A stretch of DNA of 64,000 nt from Lolium rigidum (lineage: Eukaryota; Streptophyta; Magnoliopsida; Poales; Poaceae): assembly GCF_022539505.1 (NCBI RefSeq), contig NC_061510.1:396534249-396598248 (forward strand), read 5' to 3'. The notes beneath the pieces are model-generated. The model did no database searches, was not told the DNA's origin, and saw nothing but the letters and a program-made list of their open reading frames with translations. Below, piece after piece: positions 33,378 to 44,189 of this stretch (its first letter is position 1; every line of letters starts with the position of its first letter). The translations under genes and the position numbers were made by a program.

Positions 33378-34915
33378 TGATGTCTACGTTCCCCCTCCTT
33401 TCATGTAGACGGTGTTGGGCCTCCAAGAGCGAGAGGTTTGTAGAACAGCAGCAAGTTTCCCTTAAGTGGATACCCAAGGTTTATCGAACTCAGGGAGGAA
33501 GAGGTCAAAGATATCCCTCTCATGCAACCCTGCAACCACAAAGCAAGAAGTCTCTTGTGTCCCCAACACACCTAATAGGTGCACTAGTTCGGCGAAGAGA
33601 TAGTGAAATACAGGTGGTATGAATATATATGAGCAGTAGCAACGGTGCCAGAAAAGTGCTTGGCGCGTAGTTGATGGTGGTGGTATTGCAGCAGTAGTAA
33701 CACAGTAAAACAGTAAACAAGCAGTAGTAACTCAGCAGTAGTAACGCAGCAGTAGTAACGCAGCAGTATTTAGGAACAAGGCCTAGGGAATAGACTTTCA
33801 CTAGTGGACACTCTCAACATTGATCACATAACAGAATAGATAAATGCATACTCTACACTTTTGTTGGATGATGAACACATTGCGTAGGATTACACGAACC
33901 CTCAATGCCGGAGTTAACAAGCTCCACAATAATGCTCATGTTTAAGTAACCTTTAGTGTAAGATAGATCAACGCTACTAAACCAAGTACTAGCATAGCAT
34001 GCACACTCGTCACCTTCATGCATATGTAGGAGGAATAGATCACATCAATATTATCATAGCAATAGTTAACTTCTCAATCTACAAGAGATCATGATCATAG
34101 CATAAACCAAGTACTAACACGGTGCACACACTCGTCACCTTTACACACGTGCGGGAGGAATAGAACTACTTTAATAACTTTGCTAGAGTAGCACATAGAT
34201 AGTAGTGATACAAAACTCATATGAATCTCAATCATGTAAAGCAGCTCATGAGATCATTGTATTGAAGTACATAGTAGAGAGATTAACCACATAGCTACCG
34301 GTACAGCCCCGAGCCTCGATGGAGAACTACTCCCTCCTCATGGGAGCAGCAGCGGTGATGAAGATGGCGGTGGAGATGGCAGCGGTGTCGATGGAGAAGC
34401 CTTCCGGGGGCACTTCCCCGCTCCGGCAGGGTGCCGGAACAGAGATCCTGTCCCCCAGATCTTGGCTTCGCGATGGCGGCGGCTCTGGAAGGTTTTTCGT
34501 ATCGTGGTTCTTCGCCTCAGGGTTTTCGATCCAGGGACTTTATATAGGCGAAGAGGCGGCGCAGGAGGGTCGAAGAGGCGGTGGCACCATAGGGCGGCGC
34601 GGCCGGGGCTCGGGCCGCGCCGGCCTGTCATCCGGGGCCCATGTGGCCCCCTCCGGCAGCTCTCGGGTGTTCCGGATGCTTCCGGTGAAAATAGGAACCC
34701 GGGCGTTGATTTCGTCCAATTCCGAGAATATTTCGTTACTAGGATTTCCGAAACCAAAAACAGCAGTAAAACAGGAACCGGCACTTCGGCATCTTGTTAA
34801 TAGGTTAGTTCCAGAAAATGCACGAATATGACATAAAGTGTGCATATAACATGTAGATAACATCAATAATGTGGCATGGAACACAAGAAATTATCGATAC
34901 GTTGGAGACGTATCA
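33378..34915 (-). repeat. LTR C (outer 5' LTR) of element 2
   Basis: The sense promoter LTR of the array. TATA-like TATATAAAG on the minus strand is near 34538-34547, inside the TTTATATAGGCGAAGAGG context also seen in LTR A and in element 1. Transcription would run leftward, away from and antisense to the NLR gene. Confidence 0.9.
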
Positions 34916-35147
34916 CATGCCACCTGATCAGATCGGAAGAGGATCAATCACCGCTAATTGAGCCCGCATTCATGGTCAGTTTATGTTCTTGCGGATCACC
35001 CCTCCCTCCCTCCTTCGTCCCCGTTGAAACCTCGCGAAATTAGGTGCCAAATCTGTCACACCTGCTCCAAAAGCCAAATTTTTCTCGGAAAACTTCTCCC
35101 GCGATCGAGTTGTTCTAGTGAATTCTAGAGTAGTCCAAGTTATTACT

Positions 35148-35343
35148 TTCATAGTGGGTAGTAACGTATATGTGGTTTTATGTATTATATTATTTACTAT
35201 GTTCTAGACTCACCTTGTTTGCACAGTGTGATGTTAGCTAGTTACTGCCACCTTACTCTATTTTTCTCATTTGTTGTCACGCCATATCACCAAAATATCT
35301 TGGGGTGTGTGATGTTACTACCTATATTATTCCCACTATAAGT
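35148..35343. mobile_element. Tourist-like MITE in the NLR leader region
   Basis: Left TCATAGTGGGTAGTAAC and right GTTACTACCTATATTATTCCCACTATAA are imperfect inverted repeats about 195 bp apart. Similar TAGTGGG...AGTAAC ends mark a common PIF/Harbinger-type MITE group in Triticeae. A related partial copy lies at about 23313-23375. Confidence 0.45.
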
Positions 35344-35495
35344 AGTTTAATTGGATACAAATCTTCATGACTTGTACTAGTTTAGTAATTGTACATAATT
35401 TATCTCTAATAAAAACTACCTTCCGAAAATGTTCCTACTTTACTTTTTTTGTGAAAATAAAGGCTAATCAAACACCATCTCCCAGGCAAGGAGGA

Positions 35496-38400
35496 ATGGC
35501 AGAGTCCGCTGTTAGAACCGTGGTTGGGAGTGTGGGCAATCTTGTTGTTCATGAGACCAGATTCTTATGTGGGGTCACTGTTGAAGTGGAGTTCTTGAAA
35601 GATGAGTTGATGAGACTGCAGGCCTACCTCAAAGATGCTGATGAAAAATGGAGGTCAGGCAACGCTAGAGTTGCTATCTTGGTGAGTCAGGTTAGGAATG
35701 CAGCTTATGAAGCTCAAAATATCATTGAAGCTGCAGATTACATGGAAAAGAAAAACAAGCTCGATAAGGGATTCATGAGTGCTATTTCAAGTTATGCTCG
35801 CCTACCAAGTGACATGGCCACCCTTCATAAAATAGGTGTAAGGATTCGACGTGTAAGAAGGAAGCTCAATGAGATATTTCAAAGTGCAGAACATCTGAAA
35901 ATTGATATGTGTAATACTCATGTAGTTGTGAATGAGTTTCCACAAGATTCCGGACTTACCCACCAACACTGTGAAGATGATGTTGTCATGGTTGGTTTTC
36001 AAGATGAGCATGGAGAAATAGTAGACCAGTTAGTTGATGGTGAGAACATGCTAAGTGTCATCTCCATAGTTGCCATGGGTGGGGCGGGGAAAACAACACT
36101 AGCTAGAAAAATTTGCACCTCATCTAGAGTCAGACAAAACTTCGACATTGTTGCATGGGTGACTTTATCTCAAACATTCAAGGGCATTGATTTACTCAAG
36201 GATATTATGAAACAAATAACAAGCAACACATATGATTCAATTGATCAAATGCAGGAGTATGAAGTGGGAAAGAAGATCAATGATTTTCTATTACAGAAGA
36301 GATACTTGGTAGTTCTCGATGATGTGTGGAAAGAAGACGCGTGGTACCAACTAAATAGAACAGTTAAAGCCTTTCCTGATGCTTCTAACGGTAGTAGAAT
36401 ACTGCTAACCACAAGGAAGGTAGATGTTGCAAAACATGTAGAAATGTCAACCCATGTTCATGCTTTGAAGCATTTAGATGAAGAGAAAAGTTGGGAGCTA
36501 TTTCGTAGCAAAGCTTTACCATCATACTCGACGGTCTGCCATGCGTGACGTGGACGAGTTTGAAAAACTTGGGAGAAAACTAGCAAGTAAGTGTGACGGG
36601 CTGCCACTTGCACTTACAGTTTTGGGAGGTTATCTATCAAAGAATATGAATACGCAATCATGGTCCGATGTGTTGTTGGGTTGGCCGTCCACCACAAATG
36701 TACATTCGATGAGAGACATACTAGCTCGCAGTTACAAGGACCTGGCAGATCCTCATTTGAGGTCATGTTTCCTCTATCTTGCTGCTTTTCCCGAGGATTA
36801 TATTATAGGTGTCTCTGTTCTAGTTGCACTATGGATAGCAGAAGGATTTATTCCACAGGCACAAATACATGACCAGGAAGAAATAGCACGTAAGTATGTA
36901 GCTGAGCTAGCTCAAAGAAGCTTGGTGCAAGTTACCGACAGAAGCAAGGCACTTGGATGGATAGAGGAACTGAGGGTTCATGATATTTTACATGATTGGT
37001 GTATAGAAGAGGCAAAACAAGACGGTTTTCTTTATGTCATTAAAAAAACTTCAGGTCTTTCATCTCTTTCAACAATTTTATATTTTAGTAGTATTGAAAC
37101 CTTGTTGATGCCACTCCTAAATAGCCTACTTTTATTTATGCCACTAGTATATGCAAGGTAAACCATTTCCTATTACTGTATAGAACATTTAGTTTCTCTA
37201 TTTGATTTCATTAACTGTCAATTAGAAGAGCTCCATTAGCTAAATTATGTTTTTTTTAGTTTTTTATAGAGAAAATCATAAATTATACTTGTAAAGTCAA
37301 TGTTGTACTATGCGTAAATTTTATTTGCTTAATGTATCTCTTTTTCTATTTTTGATACCCAAACAGACAAAACAGTGCGTGCTAGCTAGAAATCACATAG
37401 TGAACATATAAGTAATTGCATTTAGCGGCAAAATAGTTTCGGTACACTCTTTACATTTTCCAAATTTTTACAGTTTTTCTGTTAATAACATAGAGATATG
37501 TCAGTTACCATTTTTTTGGATAAAGATGTCAGTTACCAATGGCATGTAGAAAAATTATTCTTTGATATGAGGCAATTATGTTGTCTCTTGCTGAAAATTG
37601 GCAAACAAAAAATATTGCAGGCCAACTTACCGCGCCATCAACTGATATCATGACATCATATCATTCTTCTTATCAAGGCTTCAATGGTCAGAATTTGCAC
37701 GCACCGCCTAATCTCCGAGCTCTAATTGGCTTTCAACTTCCACCAATATATCTCCCTAAACTCACATTTCTTCGAGTTCTTCACGTTGAGGACTCAAAAA
37801 TAAGGGGTTCGTCCAGTGCAATTAGTGGGTGCATTCACCTAAGATGCCTTAGATTCATCAGATGTAAAGATGTGACTCTCCTTTCTTCAATTGGACAACT
37901 CCTTTACCTCCAAACTATTGATATGACTGACACACACTCACTAGTACCAAAATCTATGTGGGATATCCCTTCTCTAAGGCATGTTCACCTCTGTGATGGA
38001 TTTTCTTCACCAAGGGGTGTTCAACAAATGGATCTCCAGACCTTCCGGTTATGTATTTTCCCTACTAATTCGAACAAATATTGCAATCTTGACATGATGA
38101 TGTTTCTGCGCCAAATGAGTCAACTAACAACCTTGTGGTTGAGTATACACCCGCGCATGACTGCAGAAATGATAAATATATTTGCACACATGCCTTGCCT
38201 GGTTGATGTTCACCTCTCACAGTTGAGTGATTTTGATAAATTGCCTGAGAGCAATCACCTCCCACAAAACCTAAGAAGTTTCAATCTATCTTCTTATGCC
38301 ATTAAACAAGACCCGATGCCGGTGTTGGAGAAGCTTCAATGTCTTATGGTGTTGAAGTTGGAGGGGTACACTGGACGAACCATGTCATGCTCCGCCCTAG

Positions 38401-38669
38401 GTTTTCCTCGTCTGCAGATCTTACAACTCTTACGTTGTCCGAACACTGAGGAGTGGAAGATCGAGGCCGGTACCATGCCAAGGCTTTCCCACATGATACT
38501 CGAGGGGTTCCCTAAGATGAGGAATCTCCCCGAGGGTTTGCTGCACCTTCCATCCCTCAATCATTTGGGACTATACAAAATGCCCTTGGTTTCTGTTGGA
38601 GATGACAAGACGTTGAAGGAGCTGCAACAGAAAGGATGTGAGGTAACTATATATTCCCTTGGTCCCTAA
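35496..38669 (+). CDS. CC-NB-LRR (NLR) immune receptor-type gene with one frameshift
   Basis: Intracellular immune receptor family. The start ATG 35496 follows an acceptor-like CTCCCAG at 35485. Exon 1 is 35496-37054 and exon 2 is 37621-38669; the intron (CAG|GT...TGCAG, 566 bp) joins in phase. An Rx-type coiled-coil region covers residues about 1-130. NB-ARC motifs follow in order: P-loop MGGAGKTTLARK (~195), kinase-2 RYLVVLDDVW (~273), RNBS-B GSRILLTTR (~300), GLPL CDGLPLAL (~368), RNBS-D CFLYLAAFPEDY, and an MHD variant VHDILHD (~494). About a dozen leucine-rich repeats fill exon 2. A single extra base near 36525-36530 (TACTCGACGG) shifts the frame between RNBS-B and GLPL and gives a stop at 36548; omitting one base yields about 868 aa. 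It is either a recent pseudogene or a sequence error. Expression may be affected by element 2 in the leader intron. Confidence 0.85.
37055..37620 (+). other. Intron between NB-ARC and LRR exons of the NLR gene
   Basis: Donor ACTTCAG|GTCTTT and acceptor ATATTGCAG. AT-rich, no other feature. The phase-1 junction restores a glycine codon and a continuous reading frame. Confidence 0.8.
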
Positions 38670-38790
38670 GATGAGCAAACTGCCTGAATGGTTGCTGCAC
38701 ATTCCATCCTTCGATTATGTTGGAGATGACGCCATGTTTAAGGAGCTACAACACAAAGCATGTGAGGTAACTTTTTCACATGTCCCGTCC
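38670..38790 (+). pseudogene. Duplicated tail of the NLR LRR region
   Basis: Directly after the stop codon, the sequence AAGATGAGCAAACTGCCTGA... through GGAGCTACAACACAAAGCATG repeats the last ~40 codons of the gene (PKMRNLPEGLLH ... LKELQQKGCEVT) with changes and a deletion. It probably represents decayed C-terminal repeat sequence, now in the 3' untranslated region. Confidence 0.65.
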
Positions 38791-39246
38791 TGGCCCCCTT
38801 ATCCTAGTTTATTATATTTATATGGTCTTTGATTTCACTGACGTTGTCCTCGTTTGGTACACGGATGGATCAAGATGTCTGTACTTACTAGTGTTCTATT
38901 TTATTTAACTTGTTCTTGGATTCCCTCTGTGTCTTTCCCAAATGCCTTACTTGTTTGCTTGTCTGGATGATACTACCTTATGCTCTTTACAATTTGCAGG
39001 TGAGTAAAAAGTGCTTAAGCCGCATTCTTCGCGATGGCATGCAACACATGAATGCGTTACTTTCAAAGGATGGGTTTGCTTTCTTAATTCTGTAAATATC
39101 CGTCTTGCGTGTAATTGTGTACCAGTCAGTCGATGTATCCATCTTGTTTGATGAAATAAGCATATTTTTTCTTGAATTCAGTGTAATAAATAAGAATGTA
39201 CACCAATCTATGCTAACTTGTGTTGCCTTTAAGACGATGTTGTGTA
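38791..39246 (+). other. NLR 3' flank
   Basis: A possible 3' untranslated intron ends at TTTGCAG near 39000. No other gene is recognised; the frame 38910-39095 has no family feature. Confidence 0.4.
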
Positions 39247-40040
39247 CTCTCTCCATACCGGTTTATAAGCACATTTCGAGATTTGAGAAGAACTTTGACC
39301 ATTAATTTGGTTAATAAGATATGAAATATTTACCACAAAAGTTATACCAGTTATACCGTTGAAAACTTCTTTTGCATATGAATCCAATGGTATAATTTTT
39401 GAGGTATATAAATTATACTGTATTTGGTTGACCAAATTAATGGTCAAAGTTTTCTTGAAAAACGTAATAGGCGAAAATGCGTTCGCGCAGCTGATCTCGG
39501 GCGTTGTGGATATCTGGGCCCTTGCATGGCATAGGGATGTCCATCCCTGGGTCCCACGATTTTGACTACCCACTTTACAAGATTCCCTTCTCTAAATACA
39601 CTACCAATTGAAAAACTAGCACAACTTTCACGTAATAAATTCAAATGAATTTTTATTTTCATATTCGACTTCCTCGCGATGAGCTCTTCAAAATGAGTCT
39701 AATATTCAATATTTTAAAAGTTATTTTGTAAACTGCATCTATAGAGTTCTCTATTACTGGGGCATACAGTCCGGACACTACGTCCATGTAGTCCTGCGAA
39801 ATATAGTACTGATTTTATCAAGTCCTTCCAAATTTGTTTGAATGGTACATGTAGTATTTGTGAAAAGTACTTCTATTTTTGTACATATGACAGCTGCAGA
39901 TTTCCTTTTCACGTGGGAACCATTGGCACGAATCTCGAAAAAGGCTGAATAGAGACAGTGGCTATGATATCAGCTTGGCCCGAGATCAGCTGCGGAATCT
40001 GCGCGTCCCGTAATAGGCCTATAAACCGGTATGAAGGGAG
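39247..40040. mobile_element. Stowaway MITE, interrupted by a Mutator MITE
   Basis: Left end CTCTCTCCATACCGGTTTATAAG and right end CCTATAAACCGGTATGAAGGGAG are inverted repeats, flanked by TA on both sides (39245-39246 and 40041-40042). Removing the inner insert and one target duplication leaves about 250 bp, a normal Stowaway size. Confidence 0.85.
39472..40008. mobile_element. Mutator-like MITE, 537 bp
   Basis: A perfect 9-bp duplication, CGTAATAGG, flanks the insert (39463-39471 and 40009-40017). The terminal regions share CGCAGCTGATCTCGGGC in inverted orientation. Non-coding. It is nested inside the Stowaway MITE and therefore younger. Confidence 0.88.
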
Positions 40041-40204
40041 TACCTCTAATATGCAAAAAAAAAGGACGATGTTGTACTGTACATCTATTTCGGATTTCTG
40101 CAATGGCTTTGCCTACATGTTCATGTATGTCTTTCTATTTTCCTTCACGTCGAGCCCTATCTTGGCGAGTAACCCGGATCAATCCATCACTCCGCGCGCG
40201 CGTC

Positions 40205-41491
40205 ATGGTGATGGAAACGCGCATCCGGCGACGGAGGCGCGCCTCGTGGGCCGACCTCCCAGAGGACATGCTCGGCGACATCATCCGCCGGCTCCCGTCC
40301 ATCGCCGACCGCTCCCGCCTCCGCGCCGCCTGCCGATCGTGGCGCGCCGCCTGGCGCCGCCAGCCGCACCCGCCAGCGCCGTGGCTCGCCGTCCCGGGCC
40401 ACTGCGTCAGCCTCCCCGACGGCGCGATCCATTGCGTCGCGCCCCTCCCCGAGGACGCTCGCAATGCGCGCTGCCGCGGCTCCTTCGGCAACTGGCTCGC
40501 CCTCGTCCCGCTGGAGTCGTCCGGCGCCGCCGCCCCCTTCCTACTAAACCCCTTCTCCGGGGCGAGGATCCCGCTGCCGCCGTGGACGGAGAAAGAACAC
40601 ATCTGCAAGATCGTCATGTCGTCCTCCCCGGACTCGACCTGTCTCGTCGCCGCCATGGTCGTCGATTGCACGGTCGACTGCGACGATAACCGCAGGAGGA
40701 TCGCCGCGTGCCGGCCGGGAGAGGGACGCGAGGGCGCCTGGTGGCCGGTCTCCCTGGCGTTTGACCTGCAAGACATCGCATTCTACGAGGGGAGGCTGCA
40801 CGCGCTTCCGTCATGCGACGGACTGATGGTGTTCGACGACGGGGAGCTGGACCTCCTCCGCCGCGAGCCATGGAGGCTGCACGAGGAGCAGCTCCCGCCA
40901 CCGCCCGCTGCCTATAGCTACGACGGCAAGTTGTACTTCTCGTCGAGGCGGTACTTGGTGGAGTGCAACGGGCGTCTCCTCACGGTTATCAGGTATGTCG
41001 ACTTCGACGAAACCGTCATGATCGAGGTCCACGCGCTCGAGCCGGACGACTCCTGGGCGCGGGTCAAGGGCATCGTCGGCCGCGCCATCTTCGTCGGAGA
41101 CGCCTGCTCAGGATCCTTCCCCGCCGCAGCGTCCGCCTCGGACTACATGATCGGAGAGAACCAGGTCTGCTTCGTCGACCACGAGATGAGCATCAGCGAG
41201 GAGCTTGACAACCGCAGCCCGTCCGCCGATGCCTACGGCCCGCGCGGCGGCGGCGTCTACCGCTCCGTGTTCAGGAACGTCGAGCGCGACCTCGGTCGCC
41301 GCCCTCTCCGTACCGTCGAAGCCTACGTCATGAGCGATCGGTGCGTTAACGTGTACCGGCCCAGCGAATCGTCGGCGGCGAGGACGGGACGGTGGAACTT
41401 AGCGAGGGCTCAGGACTTCCCGAGGTCCATTTCCTTTGGGCAGAGACTCGGTGGAGCCAAACACAATCAAGAGGATTCTGTGGTGATCTGA
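40205..41491 (+). CDS. F-box protein with DUF295 domain, copy 2
   Basis: Single-exon gene, 428 aa from the ATG at 40205, equivalent to the start of copy 1. The frame is open from an upstream ATG at 40031, but that sequence is not shared with copy 1 and begins within the Stowaway end, so it is taken as leader. The F-box is at residues ~11-50 (SWADLPEDMLGDIIRRLP), followed by the DUF295-type region; predicted role is substrate recognition in an SCF ubiquitin ligase. It differs from copy 1 by scattered substitutions and one extra valine in MVVDCTVDC. All changes keep the frame, suggesting that both copies are intact. The 3' flank is broken 250 bp downstream by the copia element at 41741. Confidence 0.9.
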   Translation: MVMETRIRRRRRASWADLPEDMLGDIIRRLPSIADRSRLRAACRSWRAAWRRQPHPPAPWLAVPGHCVSLPDGAIHCVAPLPEDARNARCRGSFGNWLALVPLESSGAAAPFLLNPFSGARIPLPPWTEKEHICKIVMSSSPDSTCLVAAMVVDCTVDCDDNRRRIAACRPGEGREGAWWPVSLAFDLQDIAFYEGRLHALPSCDGLMVFDDGELDLLRREPWRLHEEQLPPPPAAYSYDGKLYFSSRRYLVECNGRLLTVIRYVDFDETVMIEVHALEPDDSWARVKGIVGRAIFVGDACSGSFPAAASASDYMIGENQVCFVDHEMSISEELDNRSPSADAYGPRGGGVYRSVFRNVERDLGRRPLRTVEAYVMSDRCVNVYRPSESSAARTGRWNLARAQDFPRSISFGQRLGGAKHNQEDSVVI

Positions 41492-41740
41492 AATCCATCG
41501 ACACCTTACCTGAAACTTTTCGATGCGATCTGCACCACGCTCTTGATCAAGCTCTACTGAGTTACTGGCTACTAGCTAATAAATCGTTCATGATGTCTTC
41601 AGAATTTGGATAAAGAAACACCGTTCTTGTTCTTGAATGATTATCTACTTTTCCTTCTATATTCTTGTTGTATATGCACAAGTGAAAAGTCCGCAACCAG
41701 AACAAAGTCAGCTCATTATCATCACTGCAGCTATGGTTTC
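41492..41740 (+). repeat. F-box gene 2 downstream flank, left part
   Basis: Matches 12422-12595 downstream of copy 1 (CTCTTGATCAAGCTCTA, TGAATGATTATCTACTTTTCC, AAAAGTCCGCAACCAGAACAAAG). It continues at 54458 after the copia insertion. Confidence 0.8.
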
Positions 41741-42116
41741 TGTTGGATAAAGTCCCTGTACTGTTGTCTCTGTGGAGAGGCTGCTGCACATGATCCTGTG
41801 GAGGACTGGCTGCAGCATACATGGTCCTTGTGAAGGACTGGTGTTAGGATAGGAAAGTATCTTTGACTGCCTTTAGGGGCATCAAAGACTGACAGTTAGC
41901 AGCACCCTTGACTGCTTTTAGGGGCATCAAGGACTGGCAGTTAGACTAGCATCTTAGCATATTCGTGGCTGGCTAGCAGCTATATATCTGTATCCCCAAC
42001 CCTCAGGTTGGTCATGGCATTGTGTGAGATGTGTGAGAAATGAACCAACGAAAAATTGCCCCAACTCTCCTAGTGTCATCCTCTTCTTCATGAAAGTGAG
42101 GCTAGAGATACTAAGA
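41741..42116 (+). repeat. 5' LTR of the copia element
   Basis: About 376 bp, roughly 50 bp longer than its partner because a segment containing GACTGCCTTTAGGGGCATCAA is duplicated here. Its 3' end reads ...GATACTAAGA instead of the ...ACTAACA of the other LTR. Confidence 0.85.
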
Positions 42117-42118
42117 AG

Positions 42119-42130
42119 TGGTATCAGAGC
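42119..42130 (+). other. Copia primer-binding site
   Basis: TGGTATCAGAGC, the standard complement of the initiator methionine tRNA 3' end used by plant copia elements. Confidence 0.9.
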
Positions 42131-42291
42131 AAGGTTGTCTTGCAGCCTGAGCATCTCCTGCTCCTCCCCTTCACAGGGAAGGGAGCAGCCCCAACCAGTA
42201 GCAGCTTCAACTGTCCCTGGTTACTTCCCTCCGTCCGGGTTGTCGAGCAACAGCTCGTCGGAAGCAGCGCTCAGCCCCCCAGCAGCGAGCC

Positions 42292-42702
42292 ATGTCCGAC
42301 GGCCACTCTCAGCACACGGCTACCTCCAGCACGCGGCGTCGGCAGGAGGCCGATCGTGCAGCGGCAGAGGAGCGTGAACGAGTGGCCGTGGCAGCCGCTG
42401 CGGCGACAGCAAGAGCGTCGAGGCTGGCAGCGGCGGAGCTGGCAGCAGCCAGAGCGGAGGTAGAAGCAGCAGAAGCAACGGAGGCAGCACGTGCGGCGGC
42501 GGCGGAGGTCGAGGTGCTGCGCGGCAGCGCCAACGGTTCCGTTTCTGCTGATGGTAGCGTCGACGCAGCGGCGCCACAGGCGGCTACAGCGGGCAGCGCA
42601 GTGGGCAGCCGAGCACGTCCGCGTACCTCGGGATGGCGCTCCCAGAGGAGGCGCGCACGGCGGTGGCGGCTGGGATGACCAAGACCGCGGCCTCTACGGG
42701 GT
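42292..42702 (+). pseudogene. Copia gag, N-terminal part (split by element 3)
   Basis: An ATG at 42292 opens a frame rich in Ala, Arg and Glu (MSDGHSQHTATSSTRRRQEA) with predicted helical, coiled-coil character from about residue 20 to 85. The open frame runs to 42678. The gypsy-type element enters at 42703 with target duplication GGGGT, and the remainder of gag resumes at 52494. Confidence 0.6.
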
Positions 42703-44101
42703 TGATACGTCCAAAACGTATCTACTTTCCCGAACACTTTTGCTATTGTTTTGCCTCTAATTTGTGTATTTTGGATGCAACTAACACGGACTAACGCTGT
42801 TTTCAGCAGAACTGTTCTGGTGTCTCGTTTTTGTGCAGAAAATCCAACTTTCGGGAAAATCCTCGGAATTTATGCGAAGGCCCTATTTTCCCGGAATACC
42901 GACGGAGCCGGAAGGACAAGTAAGGTGGAGGCCCGAGGGCCCCACACCATAAGGCGGCGCGGCCTAGGGGGGCCCGCGCGGCCCTATGGTGTGGCCCCCT
43001 CGGCCGGCCTCCGACGCCCTCCTTCGGACTACTTATTGGCCTCGACCTAAAAACGCACAGGGAGAAGTCGAAGTCGCCAGAGACCCTCCAGAACGCCGCC
43101 ACATCGCGAAACTCCGTCGCGGGAGCCGAAGTCTCCGTTCGGCACTCCGCGGGACGGGGAATTGGAGGAGATCATCACCGCCATCACCGCCAACGCCTCT
43201 ACATCAACCAGCCATGTTTCCCCCATCCATGTGTGAGTAATTCCCCCGCTGTAGGCCGAAGGGGATGGTAGGGATTGGATGAGATTGGTCATGTAATAGC
43301 ATAAGATTGTTAGGGCATAGTGCCTAGTGTCCGTAATTGGTACTTTGATGATATTGTTGCAACTTGTTATGCTTAATGCTTGTCACTAGAGCCCGAGTGC
43401 CATGATCTAAGATCTGAACATGTTATTGCTTCATCAAGATATTCATTGTTTATGGTCTTACCTATAAGTTGTATACACATGTCGCTGTCCGGAACCGATG
43501 GCCCCGAAGTGACAGAAATCGGGACAACCGGAGGGAATGGTAGCGATGTGAGGATCACATGTGTTCACGGAGTGTTAATGCTTTGCTCCGGTACTTTATT
43601 AAAAGGAGTACCTTAATATCCAGTAGTTTCCCTTGAGGCCCGGCTGCCACCGGCTGGTAGGACAAAAGATGTTGTGCAAGTTTCTCATTGCGAGCACGCA
43701 CGACTATATATGGAACACATGCCTATTGATTGCTTTGTACTTGGACACCGTTTTATTATTATCTCGCAAATGCCCTGCTATGATTGTTACATGAGTTTCT
43801 CTCATCCATGCAACGCCCGTTCATCCGTCCCCGTGCCTACGAGTATTTTAATCCTGCTGTTTACTAAAATCACTACTGCTGTCTCGTTACTCTGCTCGTC
43901 GTTATTTCACTACTGCTATCGCTATAAAACTCGTTACTACGGATAAACTCTTGCGAGCAAGTATGTTTCCAGTGTACAGCTGAATTGACAACTCCGCTGT
44001 TAAGGCTTCCAAGTGTTCTTTGTCTCCCTTGTGTCGAATCAATAAATTGGGTTTTACTTCCCTCGAAGACTGTTGCGATCCCCTATACTTGTGGGTCATC
44101 A
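42703..44101 (+). repeat. 5' LTR of element 3
   Basis: 1399 bp. It contains a GC-rich inverted block around 42950-42995 (GGCGGCGCGGCC / GGCCCGCGCGGCCC). Differences from the 3' LTR are mostly at CAG/CTG/CCG words. Confidence 0.92.
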
Positions 44102-44189
44102 AGACTATTTTCCCGGCGCCGTTGCCGGGGAGCATAGCTTTATTTGGAAGTTCACTTGGATTAATATTGTTCGCTGCAAATTCTCCATC

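Larger units (their letters stand above)
23549..34915 (-). mobile_element. Gypsy-type element 2: tandem LTR-internal-LTR-internal-LTR array
   Basis: Three LTRs of about 1535 bp (23549-25082, 28461-30002, 33378-34915) separate two almost identical internal regions (25083-28460 and 30003-33377). One 5-bp duplication, CATGC, flanks the whole array (23544-23548 and 34916-34920) and none flanks the middle LTR, so this is a single insertion that was later duplicated, most simply by unequal recombination between LTRs. Sense is minus: primer-binding sites lie at about 28437-28455 and 33350-33370, and polypurine tracts at about 25083 and 30003. Each internal region encodes only a 246-aa protein; no polymerase genes are present. 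Confidence 0.92.
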
